A stretch of DNA of 64,000 bases from Wukongibacter sp050859025 (GTDB lineage: Bacteria; Bacillota; Clostridia; Peptostreptococcales; Caminicellaceae). The stretch spans positions 496,001-560,000 of the forward strand of contig NZ_CP138200.1 of assembly GCF_050859025.1 (NCBI RefSeq), in the 5' to 3' direction. This document shows positions 50,422 to 60,803 of the stretch, in pieces. Below the pieces are notes generated by a model, which saw nothing but the letters and a program-made list of their open reading frames with translations, ran no database searches and was not told the origin of the DNA. The translations under genes and the position numbers were made by a program. Numbering within the stretch: the first letter of the stretch is position 1; each line of letters begins with the position of its first letter.

Positions 50422-53400
50422 ATGAAGAAGATGAGCAGGGGATATGGAATTTTCCTAAGAGTATTATTGGTAATCATAAGTTGTCTAATTATGTTTACTA
50501 TGTCACAAGCATTAATAGATAATATAGATTTTAATGTGCAGATAGATGGTATTAATATTGTAAATGGGAGTAAAGGAGTTAACAGGAATTTATCTCAGAT
50601 AAAAATTGATTGGAAAGATAGAGCGTGTATAATAAATAAAGATAGAAGCTTGGATGAAATAACTATAACGGCCAAAAATGGTGACAATAAGGACGAAGAA
50701 GAGAGTTATAAGTTTGATATTAGAGGAACTAGTTCTGGTATCTACCTATATACCAAAAATTATAATTCTGATGATGGTGTGTCGAAGCTATATAAGCTTC
50801 AAAAACAAACCCTATATACTATACATATACCAGCAGGATTATTTAATATCATAAATAATTCTGTTGGAGATGATCTATATGGAAAATTTGAGGGAGAAAA
50901 TGAAGATATATACTTTGATTTTGTTACTATGGGAGATGGTTTAAACGATATTCTAGTATCAGTGGAACCCAAAAATCTACAGGACAGATTTGATAAAGAA
51001 GATAGCATTGTTTTTGAATTTGCTGATGATATTATATTAAATGAACTTCTAAATGTTAATGTTGATTTATATAAAAAAGACTTTATAAATATAACTTCAC
51101 AAAGCCTAGATCCAAACAGATTAAATTATCAGAGCGACAGCATTGAGGATTTTACTTTGGGAATTGATAAAAATAAACTGATCCTAAAGAAAAAGGATGG
51201 AGAAAAACTGAATGAATTTTCAAAATATAAAGTAGAACTTTTAAACAAAGCTGTTTTTCTAAGAAATGCATTATCTGGTGTTAGGATATATAATGGTTCA
51301 GGTCTTAAAACAGAATTTAATACAAATAGGACTGTCGATTATACAAATCCTAGAAACAACGATGATACGGTAAGCTTAGAACCTAATATCAAAATAAAAT
51401 TTAACTATAATATAAGTAGCTTGAATACTAATACGATTCTTAGTAATATGAAGCTTCGCATTGGTGGGGTAGACGGAGAAGAGGTTCCTCTAAATAGTAA
51501 CAATACGAGGATATATTCCAATTTTACCAATAAAGAGCTAATCATTGAATTTGATGATAGAGATATTGAAAATAGTTTCTTAAGACCCAATTCACCATAC
51601 TATCTCTGGATTAAAGAAGGGGTTATAACCTTCAATCCAAGCTCAAATATGTTTATAACTAATGAAGAAATAACAATAAACTTTACTACCGTAGATGAAA
51701 CAAATAGACCTACAGCAATATCATACTCCTCAAGTCCTGACATGGATGATGATATAAGAAAATTAAATTTAACAGAGCTTGAGGATGATGGAAGTATATA
51801 TATAGAATTTGACAGAGATATAAGCTTTAATAAAGCCTTTGAGAAAGAATTGGATGACAATGATTACAATCCTTCTATTGCAATAAATAAGTACTTTTAT
51901 CTTTATGACGTCGAAACGACCCATGTAGAGCATGACTATAATCAGTTATACAACAATGAAATACATATATATAATTTCAAAAGAGAAGATAGAAATAGCG
52001 ATAAAATCATGGAAACCTATGTATATACTGAAGGAACTACAGATATTGATGAACTTGATAATGTTACAAAGTTAAGAAATCTACCAATCCGTGATGTAGA
52101 GATTTTAGAATATGAGAATGAAGAGAGGATATTGAAAATAACCCCTAAATATTCTTTGAAGAATCTAAATAAATATATATTGAAGATTGATAGCGATACA
52201 ATTGAGAATAAGGAAGGGTATAATATGGGCTCTGATATTGAGTTTGCCTTTTGGACAGAGGAGTCCCACGAAGATTTAGATGTTAGTTGGAAAAGCGTAG
52301 AAAATTACACAATAAAAAATATTGAAGATGAAGAAGTTTACTTTGAAATGCCTAAATACGGTAAAAATCTACCGCATGATGATGATAGCAATATAGTTGA
52401 AAAAATTGGGAAACAACCTATAGTGATAGACGTAAAGGGTGAGATTATACCAAAGGCTACAGAAAATTTATTTGAAAGCCTAATAGATATTAGTACACTT
52501 AAGGATTATTATGCTAGAGAAAAGAATTCCGATGGTTTCTATAGCGATGTTTCAGTAGAAATAGACAAGATTGCTATGGAGTACTATATTAAGAATAATA
52601 CCAAATATACAAAGCTATACATATATCCTAAAGAACTGAAATATGGACGACGCTATAGGTTGGAAATACCAGCGGGCGTATTCCAAAATAGGGCAGGAGA
52701 TAGGTTACCAAGCCTAGATTTCCATTTTGTAGTAGAAAGCCTTAGCACTGCAGAAAAGGGTATACTTAGACTTGATAATAATGAAAATAGTGTTTTAGAC
52801 ATATATGAAGAAACTTGGGAAATTCTCGTTAGAGGATACAATTTTGATGGTGAAATTGATAGGGTACAGATACAGAATATTGATAATACCGAGACATTGG
52901 AAATAACCACCGAAGATATTGAATTCCAAGATGTCACAACCATAAAGGTTAAGATAAGAGATGACAACAAGCAAAAGTTCATACAAAAATTCACCTCTAT
53001 AAGTAATCAATTACAGCTTAAGCTTGCGATCCGACTTAAAAATGGAACGGTTCTAGAAAGCGGTGAACTATTTGTAAATCCAAAGGACAAACCTCATTTA
53101 GAGGATAATGACACATCTGATACCGATGTGTGGTATGACGAGACAGAGTTAAATCGACGAAGAATTGATGGAGAAGATAGATATTTTCTAAAAATAACCT
53201 TTAAGGATTTAGATTTGGATGGTGATGGGATAGGAGAATTGGAGATTAGACAGGCTACGGCTTCCGATGACTCTATCGAATATCTGGGATTGTCAAGGCT
53301 TATGGAGGAATCCTCGGTAACAGCGGTAGGAAGCAGTAAATCTCTAATTGATACGGATTTTATTAGAGATGTAATAGCAGTATTAGCCGATGAAGATAAG

Positions 53401-54465
53401 TCTAAATCTAAAAAAAGCGAGTACCTTGAATACATATTTGAAAAGGATAGTAAGGAGGATGAAGCCTATCTTTATGTACCTGTAAAGCTTCTAAGTTCAC
53501 AGACTACCTATAATGTAAAAGTAGCCTCCAATGTGGTAGTTTATTCCGGTGGTGGAGATGGAAATGATAGCATTACATGGAGCTTTACAACAATGGCAGA
53601 CCCTGTTATAACTGATATGATTGTAGGTACTGTAGGTGAAGATTATGATGAGGATGAACCTCTAATCATTACAGGAGAATTTTTCTACGATGACGTTGAG
53701 GTATATTTTAATGATATAGAAGCTGAATATGTAGATGTAGAAGAGGATGATGGAATTATATACCTAGAGGTTTATCTTCCCGATGGAAATGATAGGCTAG
53801 AGCCGGGGATATATAATATATTCATAGCAAATGATGAAAGTCATAGGAGAAAGCTATACGGGGTATTTAGTGTAGTTAAGGAAGGGGATGTAATCCCTAC
53901 GGAGGAATATATTCCAACTGATGTTTCCGTTGGTGAGGTAAGAGCAGAAATAAAGGTAAGTGAAAATGCAGTGATATTGAAGTCAAAATATGCCGATGAT
54001 GATGAAGTTGAGCTTGATCTCGATGAGCTTATGGGGAAAAATGTTTTAGTTAGAAAGATAGTTGTAGAAGGCGATGAAGATGATGAGATAGAAGAATTAA
54101 TTACAAAGTCTCGATGGGCCAATATAGATCTTTATGAGGTAAGCCTCGAAGATGATTCCGAAGATGACGAGCTGACAATAACCCTTGGAAGGATAGAATC
54201 CGCCTACAGTCAGGCTCTAAAGAGAAAACTTAACGGTAAGGCGATTAAGTCGGAATTCATAAGAGTAGGAATTGATAACTGTACTATAGATAAAGTAGTT
54301 CTTCAAATACCTTTCGGAAGGGCAAATCCAAGGAAGCTAAAGGTTTTAAGGTATGATGAAGACACAAGAAACTTTTATATAGAAGAGATGAGGATAAATT
54401 TAGTAGATAGAGTAGTAACTGTAGAAAGTAAAGAAGCTGGTATCTTCGTTGTAGTAGAAGATTAG
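50422..54465 (+). CDS. Large secreted protein with SbsA-type Ig-like domains
   Basis: A 1347-residue protein with an N-terminal signal helix (FLRVLLVIISCLIMFTMSQA). Several repeats have the pattern of bacterial Ig-like domain 5 (for example SLEPNIKIKFNYNI, DGSIYIEFDRDI, KYILKIDSDTIENKEGY, RYRLEIPAGVFQNRAGDRLP). Near residue 1060 there is an IPT-like unit (DPVITDMIVGTVGEDYDEDE, PLIITGEFFYDDVEVYFND). The last 170 residues are a separate acidic domain (VELDLDELMGKNVLVRKIVV) similar in style to the C-terminus of the next protein. No SLH or sortase motif. It is first in a four-gene surface cluster. Confidence 0.85.
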   Translation: MKKMSRGYGIFLRVLLVIISCLIMFTMSQALIDNIDFNVQIDGINIVNGSKGVNRNLSQIKIDWKDRACIINKDRSLDEITITAKNGDNKDEEESYKFDIRGTSSGIYLYTKNYNSDDGVSKLYKLQKQTLYTIHIPAGLFNIINNSVGDDLYGKFEGENEDIYFDFVTMGDGLNDILVSVEPKNLQDRFDKEDSIVFEFADDIILNELLNVNVDLYKKDFINITSQSLDPNRLNYQSDSIEDFTLGIDKNKLILKKKDGEKLNEFSKYKVELLNKAVFLRNALSGVRIYNGSGLKTEFNTNRTVDYTNPRNNDDTVSLEPNIKIKFNYNISSLNTNTILSNMKLRIGGVDGEEVPLNSNNTRIYSNFTNKELIIEFDDRDIENSFLRPNSPYYLWIKEGVITFNPSSNMFITNEEITINFTTVDETNRPTAISYSSSPDMDDDIRKLNLTELEDDGSIYIEFDRDISFNKAFEKELDDNDYNPSIAINKYFYLYDVETTHVEHDYNQLYNNEIHIYNFKREDRNSDKIMETYVYTEGTTDIDELDNVTKLRNLPIRDVEILEYENEERILKITPKYSLKNLNKYILKIDSDTIENKEGYNMGSDIEFAFWTEESHEDLDVSWKSVENYTIKNIEDEEVYFEMPKYGKNLPHDDDSNIVEKIGKQPIVIDVKGEIIPKATENLFESLIDISTLKDYYAREKNSDGFYSDVSVEIDKIAMEYYIKNNTKYTKLYIYPKELKYGRRYRLEIPAGVFQNRAGDRLPSLDFHFVVESLSTAEKGILRLDNNENSVLDIYEETWEILVRGYNFDGEIDRVQIQNIDNTETLEITTEDIEFQDVTTIKVKIRDDNKQKFIQKFTSISNQLQLKLAIRLKNGTVLESGELFVNPKDKPHLEDNDTSDTDVWYDETELNRRRIDGEDRYFLKITFKDLDLDGDGIGELEIRQATASDDSIEYLGLSRLMEESSVTAVGSSKSLIDTDFIRDVIAVLADEDKSKSKKSEYLEYIFEKDSKEDEAYLYVPVKLLSSQTTYNVKVASNVVVYSGGGDGNDSITWSFTTMADPVITDMIVGTVGEDYDEDEPLIITGEFFYDDVEVYFNDIEAEYVDVEEDDGIIYLEVYLPDGNDRLEPGIYNIFIANDESHRRKLYGVFSVVKEGDVIPTEEYIPTDVSVGEVRAEIKVSENAVILKSKYADDDEVELDLDELMGKNVLVRKIVVEGDEDDEIEELITKSRWANIDLYEVSLEDDSEDDELTITLGRIESAYSQALKRKLNGKAIKSEFIRVGIDNCTIDKVVLQIPFGRANPRKLKVLRYDEDTRNFYIEEMRINLVDRVVTVESKEAGIFVVVED

Positions 54466-54517
54466 ACCTATCAAATTGTAGAATTAATACTTCAATCCAT
54501 AAGGCGGTGTAAATGTT

Positions 54518-57500
54518 ATGAAAAAGAAAAAGAGTAAAAGCTTTATTAGTAGGACCGTTGCTTTGCTTATAGCTATTTTAATGGTTTTAAGTACGGTAGG
54601 CTGGGAAGACATGATATCCCATGCCTTTGATCCAAGTGATTTTAAGGTAGACTCTGTGACTATTTACAAAATATATAATAGGAATAGAAACTTAGAAACT
54701 AGAAGAATATTGATTATGGGAAGTAATATACAGGATGCGCCAGTAGGTGTTATAGGTGGTGCGGGATATACACCTCTTAATAATAGAACTGTAAATACCT
54801 CAGGTGTTATTCAATTTGACCTGACCGACGATCAGTTGGGAAATTCAATAGTAATTGACAGCATTACTATTCCGTTGAATGAAGGAGATATGCCAACCCT
54901 CTCGGGAGTAACAAGACAAGTTCAAAGAGATGCCGATGCTGCCGATGGAGGAGAAATAGTTCTTCAGGGTTCAAACTTGGAGAAAATAGATACGGATATA
55001 GATCCGTTAAACCCAGGATCGGATATAACAGCAAAATATGAATACCTAGGAGCAGAAAACTTTCTTGATAATAGAGCATTAGTCGATGGGAAATATAAGA
55101 AGGATCATTTGACAGGAGATTTGGGACTCAAAAACATTATTATGGAAAAGACACAAGTAGCTGAGGATATTGACTTTCCAAATAATCCCGATATAGATGT
55201 AACTGTAACAATTACATATAACTATCAAGAACAGTTTAGATTAGTAGAGGGTATAGGAAACGTTCATGACTTGAAGATGTTTCCTAACCGTGGAATAAGC
55301 GGTGATAAGGTTTATTTTACCGGCCAAAACCTAGACAGCTATGATGTTTTCTTCTTAACTGAAATAAATGGAACCGACCCCTATACAAATTCTAACAAAG
55401 GGCAAAATAAAACCTTTTTACCAGACTCCGGTGAAACACCTGGAGAGGATGTCTTAACCGTAGAGGTTCCAAATATTGCTGTAGGGGAATACTATGTGGT
55501 TCTTACTAATGCCGTTGCAGATGACAAGGACCCTATGGAGGAAGTTAACCAGATATACGTTGTACAAGTAGACAACGCTAATCCAGATACATCAGACGAT
55601 GATAAATTCTATATTATTGATGGTAGCAGTAAGCCGACTATTTTAAATATACAGCCTAACTCTGGACCGGATTCGGGACAAGCAGTTACAATATCCGGTG
55701 AATTTTTAGGAACTTTAAACATACCAGAATTTCATGCCGATGATCCCGATATCAAGGATGTAACCTATCCTGGTGCCGATGAAGAGGTTTTAGAGATAAA
55801 CTACTCTACTGGGACCTACAATGGTGATAATGTTACATCGGCAAAAAGAACCATAAGTATTACAATTGGAGATAAAGCAAAATTCTCTCATAATGCCGAT
55901 GATACTGACTATGTATATAGCTTTACCAGTGATCTAGATACAATTGGGGTGATTACTCCTGTAATAAACGATGCAGAAGATGATCCGATGAAGGACGTAG
56001 TAGCAGAAATAAAAACAGTTTTTACAACCGCTGGCGGAGATATAGTTATTAAAGAGAGAGTAGAGCTTACCGATGGTTATACCTATATTCCTAGTAAATT
56101 GACCCCAATTATAGATGAAGTAGTACCTGAAAAGATTCAGGTTCAAAATAATGGTGCAGATTATGAGCTGCAGGAGGATTTACTTGTAGGTATCTATGGA
56201 GAAAATTTTGCCATCCATAAGTATATAGATGGTGGTAATGAAAAGTTAATGTACCCTCAAATTGAGCTTGGTGAAATAGTATTGAACAAAAGCTTTGGAG
56301 CGGGTGCCGATCCAAATGTAGATATAAAGCTCTTTAATGATTCAGGGGAGCTATTAGACGGGACCGAGGGAAATGAAATAGGAACAAAAATATTGGTTAC
56401 AATTCCTGCTGGAACTACCATAAGCACTATTGGAAAAACCTTTGTAAAGATAACGAATCCTGTTAGAAATTCTGAAAATCCCGGGTTGAACTACAAGTTA
56501 AATAATGGTATTGAATTTGTAGAACCTGCTTCAAATAAAATTCCTGTAATCAATGAGGTTAACCCAAATATAGTAACTGTTGATGGCGGAGAAGAAATTA
56601 CAATAGAGGGAAGTAACTTCCAAGATGGAGTAATGGTATTCATAGATGGGGCCAAGGTAGAACCAATTAATCGTTCGGAGGATGGAAGGGAGATAACCTT
56701 TACATCTCCACCGGGGAGAGAAGGAGAAACTCAGCTTTTAGTTATGAATGAAGAAGGTGGAATGGATACCTATTCCTTTACATATGTAAAAACCTATACT
56801 AATCCAATAATAAACGATTTTTCACCTAAAAAGGGTAATACAGGAACCTTAGTTGTTGTTGACGGAGATAACTTCTTAAAGCCAGATCCTACCGGTGATG
56901 AGGAGAATATCTTTAAATTAATAGGAACTAGGGTATATCTAGAAGGTGAAGATATTAATAGGTATAACCTAAATCCTAGTACTAAAAAGGTTATTCTTGA
57001 GGATTATAAAGCACCTGATGGATCAAAAATATTTAGTGTATCGGGTGGTAAGCTAGTGCTTGGGGACTATTATCATAGTATAGTTCTTAACAAGCAGCCA
57101 GAAAACACCTTCTATACAATAGAGGTGGATGCAACAAAAACTCCATATATTACAAATGGAGTTGATGAAACCTATAAGATAAAGCTAGTGGGTAGTGACA
57201 TAAAGGCAGAAAAAGAAGGAGGAGCTACATTTGACCTTAACGTTGACGGTACAACCGATCCGACGGCAGATTTAGTAGAGCTTGATGATGGAGCAGGAAC
57301 TACTATAACCCTTAGAATAAAAACTCCATTTCAAAGGGATGCCAGTAATGTAATTATTGGAGACCATGTTAAGGTAATTGATAAGAATACAATATATTTT
57401 ACAGTACCTATTTTGAACACCGAGGGATACTACGACCTTTCAGTAGTAAATCCCGACACAAAAAAGGATACAAAGGCAAATGAACAAGGCTTTTATTACT

Positions 57501-60500
57501 TTAAACAGCCTCAATCACAGCCTAAGATAACTAATGTAGATCCTGACCAAGGCTCAAATGCAGGTGGATATACAATAACTATTACCGGTACTGAGTTTAT
57601 GGATAATGGAGACTCTAAAACCAAGATTATTATAGGTGGGGTTGAGATAGGCGAAGACGATACAACTGTAAGTGTTGATGGAACGGAGATAGTAGTTAAG
57701 GTTCCACCCTACGCGGGAGATTTAGACGATGATTTAGATACTGACAGAATCACCGTTCCTGTGGTAGTTTTAAATCCCGATGGTGGAAGTGACAGTCTAG
57801 AAGATGGATTTACCTACGTTATTCCTGCCAGTAATCCAGAAATAGTAAAGATAGTTCCTGAGAGTGGAAGTGCAGCCGGCGGAGACATAATTGAAATCAC
57901 AGGCTTTGACTTTAGATTCTTTGAACCCTTTGATGACTTAGACAGAGATCAAGCCCACGATGCAGATGAACCCTACCACGATATAAATGGTGATGGGGTA
58001 TGGAATAACGAAGCACAGATTGGCACAGCAAATGACTGGACAGACCCTATTGCTTTTGAACATGAAATTTATGATAAGTACTATTCATCTCCTATATTAC
58101 CTAAGGTGTATTTTGGAGACAAAACGGCTAAAATAGTAGAATTTTCCACTGGATATCTAAAGGTTATTCTTCCAACGGGAAGTGCTGGAGCTGTAGATGT
58201 ATATGTAATAAACAATGATTCTGGTATATCTAACAAGGTGGATTTTAACTATAACGATTCTAACCCTACAATTAGCTCAGTAGTACCAAATGAAGGAAAG
58301 AAGCAGGGGATGGACAAGATAGAAATAAAGGGTCAAGACTTTGAGAAAAGCTCTATAAAGGTATATACATATGATAGCAGTAACGATATAATTAAGGAAA
58401 CTAAATCCATAGTTCTTGTTAACTTTGGGAGAATAACCAACAAGGATATAGGAAGAACCGAGGAAAACTCAGGGTTGATAAACAATGGAAGAACAACGGT
58501 TAATCTTGAAGGCAATCTTAGGATAGAATATGATGGTATAAACAATACATTGAAGCCATTTATAGAGGAAGATGATATTGTATATCAAATTTCTGGAGGG
58601 ATAACTGGCTATAATGATGAAGAGGTATATATACCCGTAAGTATGCTTAAAAACTCAAACGGAAGCTCATATAGCGGCTATGAGCTAATACGTGTATGGG
58701 TTGAAGATAACAGGCTTTTTGTAGAAAGGGGTTTTGCTCCAGAAGTTGAATATGTAAGTAGCGAGCATATTATAGTAAATACTCCAAGCTACCATACAGT
58801 AGATACAGTTCCGCTTATTGTAATAAATCCTGATGGCGGAGAAGCTGAAACAGAGTTTACTTATAAGAACCCCGATAGCTCTCCCAAAATTACTAATATA
58901 ACCAAGGAGGGAAGAGAGCCTGTAGAAAAGGATGGGAAGAAGGTTTTAGAGGTAACCTACAAAGGTGGAAATATAGTTAGTGTATATGGAGAAGATTTTA
59001 GAGAAGAAGCCATAATTAAGATTTCAGATATACTTACTATAGATGAAGGAGATATAACATATCAATTACCAAATAGATTGACATTTACCATGCCTGAGGT
59101 TCCAGAGGAGGAAATAGGAAAGCTACATCGTGTTGTAGTACAAAACAAGGATGGAGGTATAGCGTCCTCCGATGAGACTGTTCCTATGGCTATATATATT
59201 CAATTTATAAAGGGAGAGACCATTCCTCAGATAGGCAGCATAACTCCCGATAAAGGTCCTAGTAGTGGTGGAACTAAGGTAACCATTGAGGGAGAAGACT
59301 TTAGAGAAATAATGAATGACAATAGAATTACAGTATATTTTGGAAGTGCTAAGGTACCTGATGAAGATGTAGAAGTAATAAACTACAAAACCATTGAGGT
59401 TTACACACCTGCCCACTCACCAGGTAAAGTAGAGGTAAAGGTTGAGAACCCCGATGGCGAATTGTCGGCTCCCGTAGGGGAATTTACCTACATAAGTACT
59501 CCTAATATAGTATCGGTAGTAAATCCAGCCACAGATAAAAAAATATATACTATATCCATTGAAGGTGGAGACAAAATAAGAATTAAGGGTTCTGGCTTCA
59601 ACGATGGTGCAAAGGTTGTAGTTAATCCTGTGTTGAAGGAAGTAGATTACGATGAGGACGCATCAGATAATTTAGTATATATTGGATCAAATATTTATGA
59701 ACTAAAGGAAGGGGATATCATATCCCAGGTAGAATATATAGATAGTGAAACCTTAGATTTTACTACTCCGAGCGGTAAACTAGGGGCAATAACACTTATG
59801 GTTATAAACGAAGACGATGGAGGAAGTAATATATACAAGGGAATCGAATATGGATTACCGGATATTTCTCCACCGGGGAATGTAGTTGCAACTCTAATGT
59901 ATGACAAATACATAAAGATAGAATGGGACGAAGTCAAAGGTGCAGCAGAATACGAATTATTTGTTGTTATAGATGATGGTGGAGCAGAGTATATAGGTGC
60001 TACGGATCTAACCAGTATGGTATATGAAGACCTTGATACAAGAACAGAGTACATGTTCTTAGTAAAGTCTGTAGGGGAGTATGGAGCATCTCTAGGATAC
60101 GGAGAAAGTAACATTGTTGAAACGGGAAGAGACATAGAGGAACCCGATGACGATGACGGAGAAATAGATGAAAACACAGGAACTATAAGGACAGGGGATA
60201 AGGTTGAACTGAGTCTTGGAACATCGGATTACGATGATGAGGATATAGAGTTAGACTTGACAAAAACTGAGTTTGCAGGAACAAAAAAAGTAACAGTGAA
60301 TATGCCGGGGTCTGTTATAGCCAGCGATGATGCTAGAAATATAACAATAATAGGAGGGTCCTTTAGGATAAAGTTCAATCCTCGGATATTCTATAATTCA
60401 ACAATAAAGGAAAAGGAATCAGAGGAGGACTTAGGAGTTCGATTTACAGTGAACTTTAGCTCAAAGGATGCTGATAGTAGCTCTTCAGGCTCATTGTCAC

Positions 60501-60772
60501 AGCCTTTGATATTGGAAGGAAAGCTGTTTGATGGAAAGGAATACAGAAGTATTGAATACCTAAAATCTAAGCTTCAGATAACCCTTGATTTTGATGAGAA
60601 AAAAGCACAGATGAGAAGATATAAAGAGATAGAGCTATACAGATATGATGAGTATGAAGATGAATGGACGCCAATAGCTTCAAGGGTACATGACTACGCA
60701 ACAACTATTACGACTATGGTAGACATGATGGGTAAGTATTCAATAATGGGGAAAAGAGAAGGATTAGAGTAA
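54518..60772 (+). CDS. Giant IPT/TIG-repeat surface protein
   Basis: A 2084-residue secreted protein with a signal peptide (ISRTVALLIAILMVLSTVGW). It has about nine IPT/TIG units recognised by PxIxxIxPxxGxxxGGxxxxIxGxxF, for example PTILNIQPNSGPDSGQAVTI, PVINEVNPNIVTVDGGEEIT, PKITNVDPDQGSNAGGYTIT, PEIVKIVPESGSAAGGDIIE and PQIGSITPDKGPSSGGTKVT. A Ca-type acidic loop (DLDRDQAHDADEPYHDINGD) interrupts one unit. A fibronectin-III-like domain (PPGNVVATLMYDKYIKIEWD) and a C-terminal domain ending MMGKYSIMGK follow. A filamentous or S-layer-like role is inferred. It is probably co-transcribed with its neighbours (52 and 31 bp gaps). Confidence 0.9.
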   Translation: MKKKKSKSFISRTVALLIAILMVLSTVGWEDMISHAFDPSDFKVDSVTIYKIYNRNRNLETRRILIMGSNIQDAPVGVIGGAGYTPLNNRTVNTSGVIQFDLTDDQLGNSIVIDSITIPLNEGDMPTLSGVTRQVQRDADAADGGEIVLQGSNLEKIDTDIDPLNPGSDITAKYEYLGAENFLDNRALVDGKYKKDHLTGDLGLKNIIMEKTQVAEDIDFPNNPDIDVTVTITYNYQEQFRLVEGIGNVHDLKMFPNRGISGDKVYFTGQNLDSYDVFFLTEINGTDPYTNSNKGQNKTFLPDSGETPGEDVLTVEVPNIAVGEYYVVLTNAVADDKDPMEEVNQIYVVQVDNANPDTSDDDKFYIIDGSSKPTILNIQPNSGPDSGQAVTISGEFLGTLNIPEFHADDPDIKDVTYPGADEEVLEINYSTGTYNGDNVTSAKRTISITIGDKAKFSHNADDTDYVYSFTSDLDTIGVITPVINDAEDDPMKDVVAEIKTVFTTAGGDIVIKERVELTDGYTYIPSKLTPIIDEVVPEKIQVQNNGADYELQEDLLVGIYGENFAIHKYIDGGNEKLMYPQIELGEIVLNKSFGAGADPNVDIKLFNDSGELLDGTEGNEIGTKILVTIPAGTTISTIGKTFVKITNPVRNSENPGLNYKLNNGIEFVEPASNKIPVINEVNPNIVTVDGGEEITIEGSNFQDGVMVFIDGAKVEPINRSEDGREITFTSPPGREGETQLLVMNEEGGMDTYSFTYVKTYTNPIINDFSPKKGNTGTLVVVDGDNFLKPDPTGDEENIFKLIGTRVYLEGEDINRYNLNPSTKKVILEDYKAPDGSKIFSVSGGKLVLGDYYHSIVLNKQPENTFYTIEVDATKTPYITNGVDETYKIKLVGSDIKAEKEGGATFDLNVDGTTDPTADLVELDDGAGTTITLRIKTPFQRDASNVIIGDHVKVIDKNTIYFTVPILNTEGYYDLSVVNPDTKKDTKANEQGFYYFKQPQSQPKITNVDPDQGSNAGGYTITITGTEFMDNGDSKTKIIIGGVEIGEDDTTVSVDGTEIVVKVPPYAGDLDDDLDTDRITVPVVVLNPDGGSDSLEDGFTYVIPASNPEIVKIVPESGSAAGGDIIEITGFDFRFFEPFDDLDRDQAHDADEPYHDINGDGVWNNEAQIGTANDWTDPIAFEHEIYDKYYSSPILPKVYFGDKTAKIVEFSTGYLKVILPTGSAGAVDVYVINNDSGISNKVDFNYNDSNPTISSVVPNEGKKQGMDKIEIKGQDFEKSSIKVYTYDSSNDIIKETKSIVLVNFGRITNKDIGRTEENSGLINNGRTTVNLEGNLRIEYDGINNTLKPFIEEDDIVYQISGGITGYNDEEVYIPVSMLKNSNGSSYSGYELIRVWVEDNRLFVERGFAPEVEYVSSEHIIVNTPSYHTVDTVPLIVINPDGGEAETEFTYKNPDSSPKITNITKEGREPVEKDGKKVLEVTYKGGNIVSVYGEDFREEAIIKISDILTIDEGDITYQLPNRLTFTMPEVPEEEIGKLHRVVVQNKDGGIASSDETVPMAIYIQFIKGETIPQIGSITPDKGPSSGGTKVTIEGEDFREIMNDNRITVYFGSAKVPDEDVEVINYKTIEVYTPAHSPGKVEVKVENPDGELSAPVGEFTYISTPNIVSVVNPATDKKIYTISIEGGDKIRIKGSGFNDGAKVVVNPVLKEVDYDEDASDNLVYIGSNIYELKEGDIISQVEYIDSETLDFTTPSGKLGAITLMVINEDDGGSNIYKGIEYGLPDISPPGNVVATLMYDKYIKIEWDEVKGAAEYELFVVIDDGGAEYIGATDLTSMVYEDLDTRTEYMFLVKSVGEYGASLGYGESNIVETGRDIEEPDDDDGEIDENTGTIRTGDKVELSLGTSDYDDEDIELDLTKTEFAGTKKVTVNMPGSVIASDDARNITIIGGSFRIKFNPRIFYNSTIKEKESEEDLGVRFTVNFSSKDADSSSSGSLSQPLILEGKLFDGKEYRSIEYLKSKLQITLDFDEKKAQMRRYKEIELYRYDEYEDEWTPIASRVHDYATTITTMVDMMGKYSIMGKREGLE

Positions 60773-60803
60773 AATTTAAACTAATATATAGGGAGAGATA
60801 AAA